64,000 bases of DNA from Sphaerisporangium melleum (GTDB lineage: Bacteria > Actinomycetota > Actinomycetes > Streptosporangiales > Streptosporangiaceae): positions 10,584 to 74,583 of the forward strand of contig NZ_BMNT01000018.1 of NCBI RefSeq assembly GCF_014646695.1, in the 5' to 3' direction. Below, in pieces: positions 35,460 to 44,799 of this stretch. The notes below the pieces were generated by a model. The model saw only the letters and a program-made list of their open reading frames with translations, did no database searches and had not been told where the DNA came from. Position 1 is the stretch's first letter, and each line of letters opens with the position of its first letter. The position numbers and the translations under genes were made by a program.

Positions 35460-36323
35460 GTGCTCCAACAGGCGTTCAACGGCCTGGTGGGAGGCGCCTT
35501 CTACGCCCTGCTCGCCCTGGGCCTCGCCGTCATCTTCGGCATGCTGGGCGTGGTCAACTTCGCCCACGGTGCCTTCTACATGCTCGGCGCGTTCGGCTCC
35601 TACATCCTGCTCGACCACTTCGGCGTCGGCTTCTGGGCCGCGCTGGTGACCGTGCCGCTCGTGCTCGGCCTGGCCGGCGCCCTGCTGGAACGGCTGTTCG
35701 TCCGCAGGCTCGCCCCGCTCGACCCGCTGTACAACTTCCTGTTCACCTTCGGGCTCGCGCTGATCCTGCAGGACCTGGTCAAACGCGAGTACGGCGTGCA
35801 GTCGCAGCCCTACCCGCGGCCGGAGGCGCTCGCCGGCACCGTCGACCTCGGGCTGTTCACCTACCCGGCCTACCAGGTGTTCGTCCTGGCCGTCTCGCTG
35901 GTGGTCTGCGGGGCGGTGTGGGTCGTGCTCACCCGCACCCGGGTCGGCATGATCGTCCGCGCGGCCACCGAGCGGCCCGAGCTGACCCGCGCGCTCGGCA
36001 TCGACGTCGGGCGCTGGGTGACGCCGGTCTTCGGCTTCGGCATCGCGCTGGCCGGGCTCGCCGGAGTGCTCGCCGCCCCCATGCGCGCGGTCAACCCGCT
36101 GATGGGCGCCGACCTGATCATCACGGTCTTCGCGGTCGTGGTCATCGGCGGCCTCGGCTCCATCTTCGGCTCGGTGGCGGCGGGGTTCGCCATCGGCCTG
36201 GTCTCGGCGCTGGGCAACCTCTACGTGCCCGCTCTGTCGCAGACGCTGGTGTTCATCCTGATGGCGGCCGTGCTGCTGTGGCGCCCGGCCGGCCTGTTCG
36301 GACGCGAGGAGTCGCCGTCGTGA
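35460..36323 (+). CDS. livH: Branched-chain-amino-acid-type ABC permease (LivH-like)
   Basis: The 287-residue integral membrane protein has about eight helices and starts with the LivH hallmark LQQAFNGLVGGAFYALLALGLAVIFGMLGVVNFAHGAFYMLGAF. ARTLG-like loop RAATERPELTRALGIDVGRW is the coupling region to the ATPases. The GTG start follows GGAGGT at 5 nt. It overlaps livM by 4 nt (GTGA). Confidence 0.88.
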   Translation: MLQQAFNGLVGGAFYALLALGLAVIFGMLGVVNFAHGAFYMLGAFGSYILLDHFGVGFWAALVTVPLVLGLAGALLERLFVRRLAPLDPLYNFLFTFGLALILQDLVKREYGVQSQPYPRPEALAGTVDLGLFTYPAYQVFVLAVSLVVCGAVWVVLTRTRVGMIVRAATERPELTRALGIDVGRWVTPVFGFGIALAGLAGVLAAPMRAVNPLMGADLIITVFAVVVIGGLGSIFGSVAAGFAIGLVSALGNLYVPALSQTLVFILMAAVLLWRPAGLFGREESPS

Positions 36324-37333
36324 TCGCTTCCCGGCCGGCCGCCCGGCCCCTGCTGCTCGCCACCGGCCTGCTGCTCGCCCTGGCGCTGCCCTGGATGGTG
36401 TACCCGCCGGTCGCGCTGGACATCGCCTGCTGGGCGCTGTTCGCCGCGGCGCTGGACCTGCTGCTCGGCTTCACCGGGCTGCTGTCGTTCGGGCATGCGG
36501 CCTTCTGGGGGACCTCCGCCTACGTCGCCGGCCTCATCGCGCTGCGCAGCGGCCTGCCCTTCCCGGTCGCGGTGCTCGGCGGCGCGGCGTCCGCAGCCCT
36601 GCTCGCGCTGCCCATCGGCTACCTGTCGGTGCGGTTGCGCGGCATCTACTTCGCGATGGTCACCCTGGCCTTCGCGCAGATGGTGTACTTCGTGGTCAAC
36701 CAGTGGCGCGGCCTGACCGGCGGCGAGAACGGCCTGCAGGGCGTGCCGCGGGAGCTGTTCGGGCTGGACCTGTCGGACTCCTTCCTGTTCTACTACGCGG
36801 GCCTGCCCCTGGTGCTGCTCGGCTTCCTCGCCGTCTGGCGCATCGTCCGCTCGCCGTTCGGCAGGGTGCTCGCCTCGATCAGGGACAACCCGGCGCGGGC
36901 TCAGGCCCTCGGCTACCCGGTCGACCGCTACCGCCTGCTGGCCTTCGTGCTGTCGGCGGCGCTGTCGGGGCTGGCCGGCGGGCTGTTCGCCGTCGGCCAC
37001 GGGTTCGCCTCGCTGGAGAACGTCTACTGGACCACCTCCGGCCAGGTCGTGATGATGGTCGTCCTCGGCGGAATCGGCACGCTGTGGGGCGGGGTGCTCG
37101 GGGCCGCCCTGGTGGTCCTGCTCAACGACTACCTGGTCACCTCCGGCTTCGAGGGCATCGGCATCGTCACCGGCGCCATCTTCGTGATCATCGTGCTGGT
37201 CTTCCGGAGGGGCGTCTGGGGCACGGCCCGCGACCTGGTCCGCCCCCGCTCCGGCGGTGGGCGGCGCGACCGGCCGCCCGGGGAGGCCGACGGCACGCCC
37301 GCCCGGCCGCAGGGCGTCGGCTCGCCGGTCTGA
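36320..37333 (+). CDS. livM: Branched-chain-amino-acid-type ABC permease (LivM-like)
   Basis: The 337-residue membrane protein carries the LivM pattern DLLLGFTGLLSFGHAAFWGTSAYVAG, YFAMVTLAFAQMVYFVVNQWRGLTGGENGLQGV and the coupling loop RVLASIRDNPARAQALGYPVDRYRLLAFVLSAALSGLAGGL. It ends in a basic, Pro-rich cytoplasmic tail. With LivH it forms the transmembrane channel. The GTG start overlaps the livH stop. Confidence 0.87.
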   Translation: MIASRPAARPLLLATGLLLALALPWMVYPPVALDIACWALFAAALDLLLGFTGLLSFGHAAFWGTSAYVAGLIALRSGLPFPVAVLGGAASAALLALPIGYLSVRLRGIYFAMVTLAFAQMVYFVVNQWRGLTGGENGLQGVPRELFGLDLSDSFLFYYAGLPLVLLGFLAVWRIVRSPFGRVLASIRDNPARAQALGYPVDRYRLLAFVLSAALSGLAGGLFAVGHGFASLENVYWTTSGQVVMMVVLGGIGTLWGGVLGAALVVLLNDYLVTSGFEGIGIVTGAIFVIIVLVFRRGVWGTARDLVRPRSGGGRRDRPPGEADGTPARPQGVGSPV

Positions 37334-37405
37334 CCGGCCCGCCACCTATCGTCCGAGGCCGATGGCACGCGCCTCGCACACTCCGTACTCCGAGGAGCAT
37401 TCGCT

Positions 37406-38191
37406 GTGGTTTCAACGAGCGTGACCGCCGGGCAGGTAGCCGGGGTGGATCTGAGCGGCCGCCGGGCCGTGGTGACCGGCGGGGCCAGTGGCATCGGCCG
37501 GGCCTGCGCCCGGCGACTGGCCGGGGCCGGCGCCCGGGTCCTCATCCTGGACGTCCGTGAGCGCGAGGCGCGCGAGGCCGCCGGCGAGGTCGGCGGGGAG
37601 GCGATCACCGCCGACCTGACCGACCTGGCCGCGGTGGACGCGCTCGACTGCGGCGAGGTGGACATCCTGGTGAACAACGCCGGGTTCCAGCACGTCGCCC
37701 CGATCGCCGAGTTCCCGCCCGAGACGTTCTCCGCCATCATGAAGATCATGGTGGAGGCGCCGTTCCGCCTGGTCAGAAGGGCCCTGCCCGGCATGTACGC
37801 CCGGGGGTGGGGCCGGGTCGTCAACATCTCCTCGGTGCACGGGCTGCGCGCCTCGCCGTACAAGGTCGCCTACGTCACCGCCAAGCACGCCCTGGAGGGC
37901 ATGTCCAAGGTGATCGCCCTGGAGGGCGCGGAGCACGGGGTGACCTCCAACTGCGTCAACCCCGCCTACGTGCGCACCCCGCTGGTGGAGGAGCAGATCG
38001 CCGGCCAGGCGCGCGTCCACGGCCTGGCGCCCGAGGAGGTCGTCGAGCAGGTCATGCTCGCCCCGGCGGCGATCCGGCGCCTGATCGAGCCGGGGGAGGT
38101 GGCCGAGGCCGTCGCCTACCTGTGCTCGCCGCAGGCGTCCATGATCACTGGGGCGTCCCTGGCCATCGACGGCGGCTGGACGGCGCACTAG
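37406..38191 (+). CDS. 3-hydroxybutyrate dehydrogenase-like short-chain dehydrogenase
   Basis: The 261-residue SDR has the cofactor motif TGGASGIG (about residues 24-31), NNAG, and the Ser-Tyr-Lys triad in ISSVHGLRASPYKVAYVTAKHA. VDILVNNAGFQHVAPIAEFP and TSNCVNPAYVRTPLVEEQI are characteristic of D-3-hydroxybutyrate dehydrogenases, which oxidise 3-hydroxybutyrate to acetoacetate with NAD+. The GTG start at 37406 has GAGGAG 8 nt before it. It lies 72 nt after livM and probably shares its transcript, so the transporter may import a related hydroxy acid or amino acid. The specificity is predicted from motif similarity only. Confidence 0.8.
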   Translation: MVSTSVTAGQVAGVDLSGRRAVVTGGASGIGRACARRLAGAGARVLILDVREREAREAAGEVGGEAITADLTDLAAVDALDCGEVDILVNNAGFQHVAPIAEFPPETFSAIMKIMVEAPFRLVRRALPGMYARGWGRVVNISSVHGLRASPYKVAYVTAKHALEGMSKVIALEGAEHGVTSNCVNPAYVRTPLVEEQIAGQARVHGLAPEEVVEQVMLAPAAIRRLIEPGEVAEAVAYLCSPQASMITGASLAIDGGWTAH

Positions 38192-38304
38192 GGACCCGCC
38201 CGGCCGCCACATCGGGGGACGAACTATGAAGAACACGTTGACGATTCACGGGCAGGCCACGGCGGTGCGCGTCCCGGCCGTCCGGCACGCGAAGGTTCGC
38301 CCGC

Positions 38305-40257
38305 ATGGCCGCTGACCCGGCAGTGCCGCGCGAAAGGGGTTCAATTGGCCCCATGAGCCGCACCGTCTTCCTCGACCTGCTCGCCCGGGAGGCCTCTCCG
38401 GTGGAGTTCGAGGCGCCCCTGGTCGAGGCGCGCGCCGCCGGCGCCGCCCCCGAACTGCTCGCCGAGCTCGACCAGGCCAAGCTCGCCGCGCTGCGCGTAC
38501 GGGCGCTGCTGGAGCACCGGGCCCGCCGCGAGGCCGAGCTGTCGGCGCTGTTCGAGACGGCCGGCGACCTGGCAGGGCTGCGCGACGTCGGCGCGGTGCT
38601 GGAGGCCATCGTGCGCCGCGCCCGCAGGCTGCTGCACGCCGACATCTCCTACATGACCCTGCACGACCCCGACCGCGGTGACACCTACATGCGGGTCACC
38701 GACGGCTCGGTCTCGGCGGCGTTCCGGGCGCTGCGCCTGCCCATGGGGGCCGGGCTCGGCGGGCTGGTCGCCCAGACCGGCACTCCGTACGCCAGCGCCG
38801 ACTACTTCTCCGACGGGCGGTTCCGGCACGCGGGCCACATCGACGCCGCCGTCAAGGAGGAGGCGCTGGTCGCCATCCTCGGCGTCCCGATGCGGCTCGG
38901 CGCCCAGATCATCGGCGTGCTGTTCGCCGCCAACCGCAGCGCCCGGCCCTTCGCCCAGGAGGAGGTGGCGCTGCTCGCCTCGCTCGCCGCGCACGCCGCC
39001 GTCGCCCTGGACAACGCCCGCCTGCTGGAGGAGACCCGCACCGCGCTCGGCGAGCTGAGCGCCGCCAACCGGCTGCTGCAGGCCCGCAGCGCCTCGGTCG
39101 AACGGGCCGCCCAGGCCCATGACCGCATGACCGGGCTCGTCGTCCGCGGCGGCGGGGTGGAGGACGTCGCCGCCGTGGTCACCGACATCCTCGGCGGCGC
39201 CATCGTCGTGCTCGACTCCGACGGGCGGCGCCTGGCCGAGGTCGGCTCGGCCGGCGACCTGGACGAGACCGAGGTGGGCGCCGCGGCCGCCGCCTCCCGC
39301 CGGCTCGCCCGCACCGTCCGGCGCGGCGACCTGTGGGTCACCTCGGTGGCCTCCGGCGCCGAGAACCTCGGCACGCTCGTGCTGCGCGCCCCCGAGGCGG
39401 TCTCCGACGCCGACCAGCGCATCCTCGAACGGGCCGCCCTGGTCACCGCGCTGCTGCTGCTGTTCCGCCGCACCGCCGCCGCGGCCGAGGGCAGGGTGCG
39501 CGGCGAGCTGCTGGACGACCTGCTCACCGGCCGCGCCGTGCACTCCGACGCCCTGCACGGCCGGGCGAGGCTGCTCGGCGTCGACCTGGACGCCCCGCAC
39601 GTGCTGGTGGCCGCCCGCCACCGCGAGCAGGAGCCGCTGACGGCGCAGCGCACGGCCTTCTGGGCGTCCTCCGACGCCGCCTCCCGGCACGGGCTGGTCG
39701 CCGTCCGCGGCGAGGAGACCATCCTGCTGCTGCCCGGGCTGGACCCCTCGGCCGCCGCCCGGCGCGTCGCCAAGGAGCTCGGCGCCTCGCTCGGCACCGC
39801 GGTCACCGCCGGCGGGGCGGGCCCGGTGCGCGGCCCGGCCGCCGTCGCCGGCGCCTACCGCGAGGCCCGGCGCTGCGCCGAGGCGCTGCTCGCCCTCGGC
39901 AGGGCAGGAGAGGGCGCCGGCTGCGACGAGCTCGGTTTCGTCGGCCTGCTGATCGGCCGCGACCGCGACGTCGGCGCCTTCCTGGAGACGGCCATCGGGC
40001 CGGTGCTGGCCTACGACCGGCGCCGCGGTACCGCCCTGGTCAAGACGCTGGAGACCTATTTCGGCACCGGATCCAGCCTCGCGCGCACCGCCGAACGGCT
40101 GCACATCCACGTCAACACCGTCACCCAGCGCCTGGACCGGGTCGGCCGGCTCCTCGGCGACGGCTGGCAGTCCCCCGAGCGTGCCCTGGAGATCCAGCTC
40201 GCCCTCCGCCTCCACCGCCTGCGTCCTGTGACCGGCCACGACCTCCAACCGTGGTGA
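38305..40257 (+). CDS. GAF-domain PucR/CdaR-type transcriptional regulator
   Basis: The 650-residue protein has a helical N-terminus, a GAF sensor (about residues 95-245; LLHADISYMTLHD...GAGLGGLVAQTGTPYASADYF), a coiled segment, and a PucR-type C-terminus ending in the helix-turn-helix SSLARTAERLHIHVNTVTQRLDRVGRLLG (about 590-620). Such regulators usually control an adjacent catabolic operon in response to a small molecule, so the liv/3-hydroxybutyrate dehydrogenase genes upstream are the likely targets. GAAGG precedes ATG 38305 by 9 nt; ATG 38353 (MSRTVFLDLL) is an alternative start that better matches family length. Confidence 0.85.
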   Translation: MAADPAVPRERGSIGPMSRTVFLDLLAREASPVEFEAPLVEARAAGAAPELLAELDQAKLAALRVRALLEHRARREAELSALFETAGDLAGLRDVGAVLEAIVRRARRLLHADISYMTLHDPDRGDTYMRVTDGSVSAAFRALRLPMGAGLGGLVAQTGTPYASADYFSDGRFRHAGHIDAAVKEEALVAILGVPMRLGAQIIGVLFAANRSARPFAQEEVALLASLAAHAAVALDNARLLEETRTALGELSAANRLLQARSASVERAAQAHDRMTGLVVRGGGVEDVAAVVTDILGGAIVVLDSDGRRLAEVGSAGDLDETEVGAAAAASRRLARTVRRGDLWVTSVASGAENLGTLVLRAPEAVSDADQRILERAALVTALLLLFRRTAAAAEGRVRGELLDDLLTGRAVHSDALHGRARLLGVDLDAPHVLVAARHREQEPLTAQRTAFWASSDAASRHGLVAVRGEETILLLPGLDPSAAARRVAKELGASLGTAVTAGGAGPVRGPAAVAGAYREARRCAEALLALGRAGEGAGCDELGFVGLLIGRDRDVGAFLETAIGPVLAYDRRRGTALVKTLETYFGTGSSLARTAERLHIHVNTVTQRLDRVGRLLGDGWQSPERALEIQLALRLHRLRPVTGHDLQPW

Positions 40258-40267
40258 CGGCCCTGAC

Positions 40268-40284
40268 CGCCGGCGCGCCCGGCG
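40268..40284. terminator. Hairpin between convergent regulator genes
   Basis: CGCCGG (40268-40273) and CCGGCG (40279-40284) pair around a 5-nt loop in the 37-nt gap between the stops of the PucR-type and SARP-type genes. Confidence 0.5.
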
Positions 40285-40294
40285 CCTCGTGCGG

Positions 40295-43200
40295 TCAGCG
40301 GGAGTCGCTGAGGCGCTGGTTGAGCTGGGCGCGCATCTGCTCGGCGACGGGGGCGTCCATCTTGTCGGTCAGGATGAGCGCCTGGTGCAGTGAGTCGTGG
40401 GCGGCGTCCTCGTCGCCGGCCGCCTGCTGGGCGTCGCTCAGCCGCATCAGCGTGCGGGCCTCCTGCAGCGGCATGTTCATCTGGCGGAACAGTGACAGGG
40501 CCTGCTCCAGGTAGACGACCGCCTGGGTGGCGTCGTGGCGGGTCATGGCCAGTTCGCCGAGCCCGAGTTGCACCCGCGCCTCGACCAGGTGCTCGCTGGA
40601 GGTGCTCGCCAGCATCAGCGCCCGGGTGAGCGCGCTCTCGCACTCCGCCAGTTCACCGCGCCGCATGCGCGCCACCCCGAGACCGTGCAGGGCGTACGCC
40701 TCGCCGGTGGGGTCGCCGATGTTGCGCACCGCGGCCAGCGCCTCCTCGAACACCTCCACCGCGCGCGCCGGCCGGTCCGACTGCAGGTAGGTGTGGCCGA
40801 TGCGGTGCAGGACCTGCGCCTCCACCCGCCTGCTGCCGCTCCTGCGGCTGAGCTCCAGTGCCTCCGACAGCATCCGCTGGGCGCCGGGCAGGTCGTCGAA
40901 CTCCAGCCGCAGCTGGGCCAGGTTGTGCAGCACGTACGCCGAGGCGACCTGGTCGCCGTTGGCGTGGAAGATCTCCAGTGCGCGCCGGTAGTGCGCCTCG
41001 GCGTCGGCGAAGCGCCCGCTCAGCCGGTCCAGGAAGCCGATGTTCCTGATGACCAGCGCCGTGCCCTGGTGGTCGCCGACGTCCTCGAACAGCTGCAACG
41101 CCGCCTCGAAGTCACAGCGCGCGTCGCCGAACCGCTGCTCGGTGATGTAGAGCGAGCCGCGCGAGTACAGCATCGCGGCCTGCCCGCGCATGTCGATCGC
41201 CTGCCGGGCCGCCGCCAGCGCCACCTGGTGGGTCTCCCGCCAGTCGTCGAGGTAGACGCGCGACTCGAACAACGTCACCGAGCTGATCGCGAGGTCCCAG
41301 CACAGCGGCACAAGGCCGGCCTGGGCCGCCTGCCGGATGCCGGACACCAGCATCGAGCGCTCGCGCTCGTACCACTGCAGCGGCGAGGCGACGAGCTGGG
41401 TGACCAGCGGGTCCGGCAGCGGATAGCGCCGGGCGTCGCTGTGGATCTGCACGTAGTCGCCGCCGTACTCGCGGCGGTGGGCCGCCTCGGCGAGGAACAG
41501 CAGCCCGCCGAGCACCCGTTCCAGCGCCGCGTTGCGCTCGGCGGGGGTCTCCTCGGCGGCCAGGCGCTCGCGGGCGAACACCCTGATCAGGTCGTGGAAG
41601 CGGTACTGGCTGTGCACGCCGTACCCGATGCCGGTGGTCTCGATGAGCTGGGCGTCGGCCAGGTCGTCCAGCAGGTCCTGCGCCACGGGGAGCGGCTGGT
41701 CCAGCAGGGCGGCGCTCACCCAGGCCGAGAAGATCTGCGAGTCCAGGATGGTCAGCCGGCGGAACAGCCGCCGGGCGTCCTCGCTGACGCTGTCGTAGGT
41801 CAGCGAGATGCTGGCCCTGATCGCCATGTCGCCGTGCTTGAGCTCGTCGAGGCGGCGGGTCTCGTCGGCCAGGCGGCTGACCAGCTGCTCGATGCTCCAG
41901 TGCGGGCGGGCCGACAGGCGGGCGCCGGCGATCCGCAGCGCGAGCGGCAGGTGCCCGCACATGTCGGCCAGCGCCTCGGCGGCCTCGATCTCCGACTGCA
42001 CCCGCTCGGTGCCGGCGATGTGGGAGAGCAGGTCGACCGACTGGCCGGAGTCGAAGGTGTTCACGTCGACGTGGACGGCGCCCGCGAGGCCGGCGAGCCG
42101 GGTGCGCGCGGTCATGATCACCGCGGACGAGGGGCTGCCGGGGAGCAGCGGCAGCACCTGGCTCTCGCTGCCCGCGTCGTCGAGCACGATCAGCATCTTG
42201 CGGTCGGCGAGCAGCGCGCGGTACATCTCGGCCCGCTCCTCCATGCCGTCCGGGATGGCGGTGCCCGCCACGCCGAGCACGCGCAGGAAGCGTTCCAGCA
42301 CCTGCATGGGGCTGGTGGGACGGGAGGCAGCGCCGTGCAGGTCGGCGAAGAGCTGCCCGTGCGGGAAGCGCTCTCCGACGGCGTGCGAGGCGTGCACCGC
42401 GATGGTCGTCTTGCCCACGCCCGGCTTGCCGACGATCACGATGATCGGGACGGCGAACCGCGAGCGGTCCTCCGCGGCGAGCACCAGGCGCCGGCGGATG
42501 TCCTCGATCTGCGCGGTGCGGCCGGTGAAGTCGGCGATGTCGGTCGGCAGCATCCCGGCGGCGGGCGGCGCGGCCGAGACCGGGGGCGGGCGCACCTCGG
42601 CGCGCGCGGGCGGCGGAGGCGGCGCGGCGAGGCTCTCGTCGGAGGTGAGGATCGCGTGTTCGAGCTGCTGCAGGCGCTCGTTGGGCTCGATGCCCAGCTC
42701 CTCGATCATCGTCCGGCGGGCGTTGCGGTAGACCTGCAACGCCTCCGCCTGGCGTCCGGAGCGGTAGAGGGCGGTCATCAGCAGGCCGCGCAGCCGCTCG
42801 CGCAGCGGGTGCTCCTCGGTGAGCTCGGTCAGCTCGCCCACCAGTTCGTGGTGGCGGCCGAGGTCGAGCTCCAGCTGGATGCAGTCCTCGTTGGCGCTGA
42901 TGCGGTCCTCGGCCAGCCGGCTGGCCGAGGTCTGCACGAGGGTGCTCTCGATGCCGTCCAGGGCGGGCCCCCGCCACAGCGCCAGAGCCTCGCGGTAGTA
43001 CCGGATCGCCTCGTTGAGGTTGCGGGACTCGCGGGCGCGGCGGGCGCGCTGGACCAGGCTGTCGAAGCGCTGGACGTCGATCTGGTCGGCGGCGACCCTG
43101 ATGCAGTACCCCAGCGACTGGGTGGAGATGATGTCGGGGCTGCCGTTGGCCGCGAACAGCCGCCGCAGGGCGGATATGCAGATCTGGACCTGGGATCGGG

Positions 43201-43372
43201 CGGTGGTCGGCGGCTCGTCGCCGTAGATGGCCTCCATGAGCCGGCCGATCGTGACCACGCGGTTGGCGTCGAGGAGCAGGGTGGCCAGCACGATCTGCTG
43301 CCGGATGCCGCCCAGATCGAGTCGCCGGTCGGCGGCGGTCGCCTCGAGCGCCCCAAGAATCCCGAATTGCAC
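40295..43372 (-). CDS. SARP-family regulator with NB-ARC and TPR domains (AfsR-like)
   Basis: The 1025-residue protein begins with an OmpR-type winged helix (VQFGILGALEAT...VQICISALRRLF, about residues 1-90) and a bacterial transcriptional activation domain (about 95-245). An NB-ARC/STAND ATPase follows (Walker A VGKPGVGKTT about 310-320; Walker B MLIVLDDAGSE). The C-terminal third has TPR repeats (for example GDHQGTALVIRNIGFLDRLSGRFADAEAHYRRALEIF). This is the AfsR architecture that activates specialised-metabolite genes. The GTG at 43372 was chosen because GAGGAG precedes it by 5 nt and the SARP domain starts there. Targets may include the divergent genes at 44.4-46.7 kb. Confidence 0.88.
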   Translation of the reverse strand: MQFGILGALEATAADRRLDLGGIRQQIVLATLLLDANRVVTIGRLMEAIYGDEPPTTARSQVQICISALRRLFAANGSPDIISTQSLGYCIRVAADQIDVQRFDSLVQRARRARESRNLNEAIRYYREALALWRGPALDGIESTLVQTSASRLAEDRISANEDCIQLELDLGRHHELVGELTELTEEHPLRERLRGLLMTALYRSGRQAEALQVYRNARRTMIEELGIEPNERLQQLEHAILTSDESLAAPPPPPARAEVRPPPVSAAPPAAGMLPTDIADFTGRTAQIEDIRRRLVLAAEDRSRFAVPIIVIVGKPGVGKTTIAVHASHAVGERFPHGQLFADLHGAASRPTSPMQVLERFLRVLGVAGTAIPDGMEERAEMYRALLADRKMLIVLDDAGSESQVLPLLPGSPSSAVIMTARTRLAGLAGAVHVDVNTFDSGQSVDLLSHIAGTERVQSEIEAAEALADMCGHLPLALRIAGARLSARPHWSIEQLVSRLADETRRLDELKHGDMAIRASISLTYDSVSEDARRLFRRLTILDSQIFSAWVSAALLDQPLPVAQDLLDDLADAQLIETTGIGYGVHSQYRFHDLIRVFARERLAAEETPAERNAALERVLGGLLFLAEAAHRREYGGDYVQIHSDARRYPLPDPLVTQLVASPLQWYERERSMLVSGIRQAAQAGLVPLCWDLAISSVTLFESRVYLDDWRETHQVALAAARQAIDMRGQAAMLYSRGSLYITEQRFGDARCDFEAALQLFEDVGDHQGTALVIRNIGFLDRLSGRFADAEAHYRRALEIFHANGDQVASAYVLHNLAQLRLEFDDLPGAQRMLSEALELSRRSGSRRVEAQVLHRIGHTYLQSDRPARAVEVFEEALAAVRNIGDPTGEAYALHGLGVARMRRGELAECESALTRALMLASTSSEHLVEARVQLGLGELAMTRHDATQAVVYLEQALSLFRQMNMPLQEARTLMRLSDAQQAAGDEDAAHDSLHQALILTDKMDAPVAEQMRAQLNQRLSDSR

Positions 43373-44368
43373 TGCATCTCCTCGCAACAAGACTCGCGGC
43401 CCATCCGGAAGCTCGATCACCCTCCGATGCGAGAGGTATACAGACGCGTGACGCCAGGAGTTCCGCTCTTGCGTGGACATCGCCCCCGAGCGGCTTATGG
43501 CCGGGCCTGGCATGTACGTTCGGCCGCAGATTGGTTACTAATAGCAATGTCACTTATGTCTGGATCGTACAACTATAAGTGATTCGGAGCTATAGAGCGG
43601 CTACGCATACTTCTCGCACGCACGGTGTTCGTTCGTCTGTGCAACCCGACTGGGGGGCCTTGGTGATACGGTAAGTGGTCGTCTGTCCCGCTATGGGGTC
43701 TTTTACAGGGCGGTAATATGAACGTCTCAACGCGAGGCGTGACCGGATGTGGACGCACGCGTTTCATCGCCGCCGGGGAGCGGTCACGGGCTTGCGGCCG
43801 CTCGGCCCCACGGCGGGTCGCCCCGCACCACCGCGTCGGCCGCTCCCGAGCCGGTGCCATCGGCATGGGTGTGACCTCTGCTGCGTGTCGCGGATGCGGT
43901 GTTCACCGGCGGATCACCGCCTGAGCACCGTCAACGTAGGAATCTTCGCCATCCACTCCTTATCGGCTCGCTTCTCATCCGCCATCCGGGCAGGTCACAG
44001 ATGGGCGGGCGCGGCGTTCCCGGCTTGGCCGGCCCGCGCCGCGCGGGCTCGCAAGGCCCGATCGAGCCGCCGCGAATAGCGGGCTGAGCTGGGCGGACGC
44101 GCTCGCGGAGCGTCCGGGGACCGGCGGTCGATAGCGGGTGGAAAGCCCACCGATAGCACCCTTCGGCATTCTTACCGTCAAGGCAGGGGACTGGCCGGTG
44201 CCGTCGGCGTCCGCCGTCCCGCCGTGCACGCCGGGCCGGTGACGACACCCCCTTCCGGGCAGCGAGCCCGGGCCCGTGCGGGCCGGCGGGACGGCAGGCA
44301 TGACCGGCGCGCCACACGGTGCTGGGAGCTGTCCGTTGCGGCGGGCACGGCAGATGGGTGTGCTGGAG
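43373..44368. other. Long divergent intergenic region with A/T-rich core
   Basis: About 1 kb lies between the SARP gene and the transthyretin-like gene without a credible coding region; short frames lack ribosome-binding sites and conserved motifs. Bases about 43510-43720 are strikingly A/T-rich for this genome and contain an inverted repeat with 8-bp arms, TCACTTAT (43550-43557) and ATAAGTGA (43575-43582). This is where the divergent promoters and a SARP or other operator most likely lie. No riboswitch or RNA gene was recognised. Confidence 0.5.
43550..43582. promoter_or_regulatory. Inverted repeat in A/T-rich intergenic core
   Basis: The arms TCACTTAT and ATAAGTGA (8 bp, perfect) are separated by 17 nt in the most A/T-rich stretch of the window. 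Spacing of about 25 nt between arm centres (two to two and a half helical turns) would suit a dimeric or tandem-binding regulator. The function is inferred. Confidence 0.4.
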
Positions 44369-44704
44369 ATGAGTATTACCGCGCAGGCGTTGGACAGCGT
44401 CTACGGCCGATCGGCCGCCGGTGTACGTGCCCGCCTGGAGCGCGACGGCCTCGGCGGATGGCATGACCTGGCCGACGCCGAGACCGACAGCGAGGGCCGG
44501 ATAAGCGAGTGGCGCGACAAGAAGCTCGAGCGCGGGCTTTATCGCATCGTCTTCGACAGCGATTACTACTTCGTCGGTCTCGGAGTCAGCGCCGCATATC
44601 CGGAAATCATCGTGACTTTTCGTATGCAGGACGAGACGGACTCCTACCAGATCCAGGTGATGCTGTCGCCGTACTCGTACTCCACCCATTTCCGGATCGC
44701 GTGA
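44369..44704 (+). CDS. Transthyretin-like protein lacking the HIU hydrolase histidines
   Basis: The 111-residue protein has the length and fold signature of 5-hydroxyisourate hydrolase (transthyretin-like): N-terminal ITAQALDSVYGRSAAGV matching the THVLDTATGRPAAG motif, the conserved Arg in SEGRI, and the C-terminal LSPYSYST. The catalytic His of THVLD is Gln here (residue 6), the second His of the HYHVPLLLSP motif is also Gln, and the terminal YRGS is replaced by HFRIA. Uricase-pathway hydrolysis is therefore unlikely. It lies 95 nt before a 2-isopropylmalate synthase paralogue, so a changed role in specialised metabolism is possible. The start could also be ATG 44354. Confidence 0.75.
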   Translation: MSITAQALDSVYGRSAAGVRARLERDGLGGWHDLADAETDSEGRISEWRDKKLERGLYRIVFDSDYYFVGLGVSAAYPEIIVTFRMQDETDSYQIQVMLSPYSYSTHFRIA

Positions 44705-44799
44705 ACGAGCGCATTCCGGCCGTGCCCGTTCACGGTCTCCTCCCTGCAGAGCGGCGCGCGGTGGCAACAGCGGCCAGGGGGGAGATGGGAGTCACGAAG

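Noticed and set aside
40535-43582. Plus-strand frame of about 1015 codons opposite the SARP gene
   Set aside because: Shadow of the SARP-NB-ARC-TPR gene; no domain visible.
43573-43866. Minus-strand frame in the 1-kb intergenic region as a small gene
   Set aside because: Arg/Pro-rich product, no ribosome-binding site, overlaps the A/T-rich promoter region.
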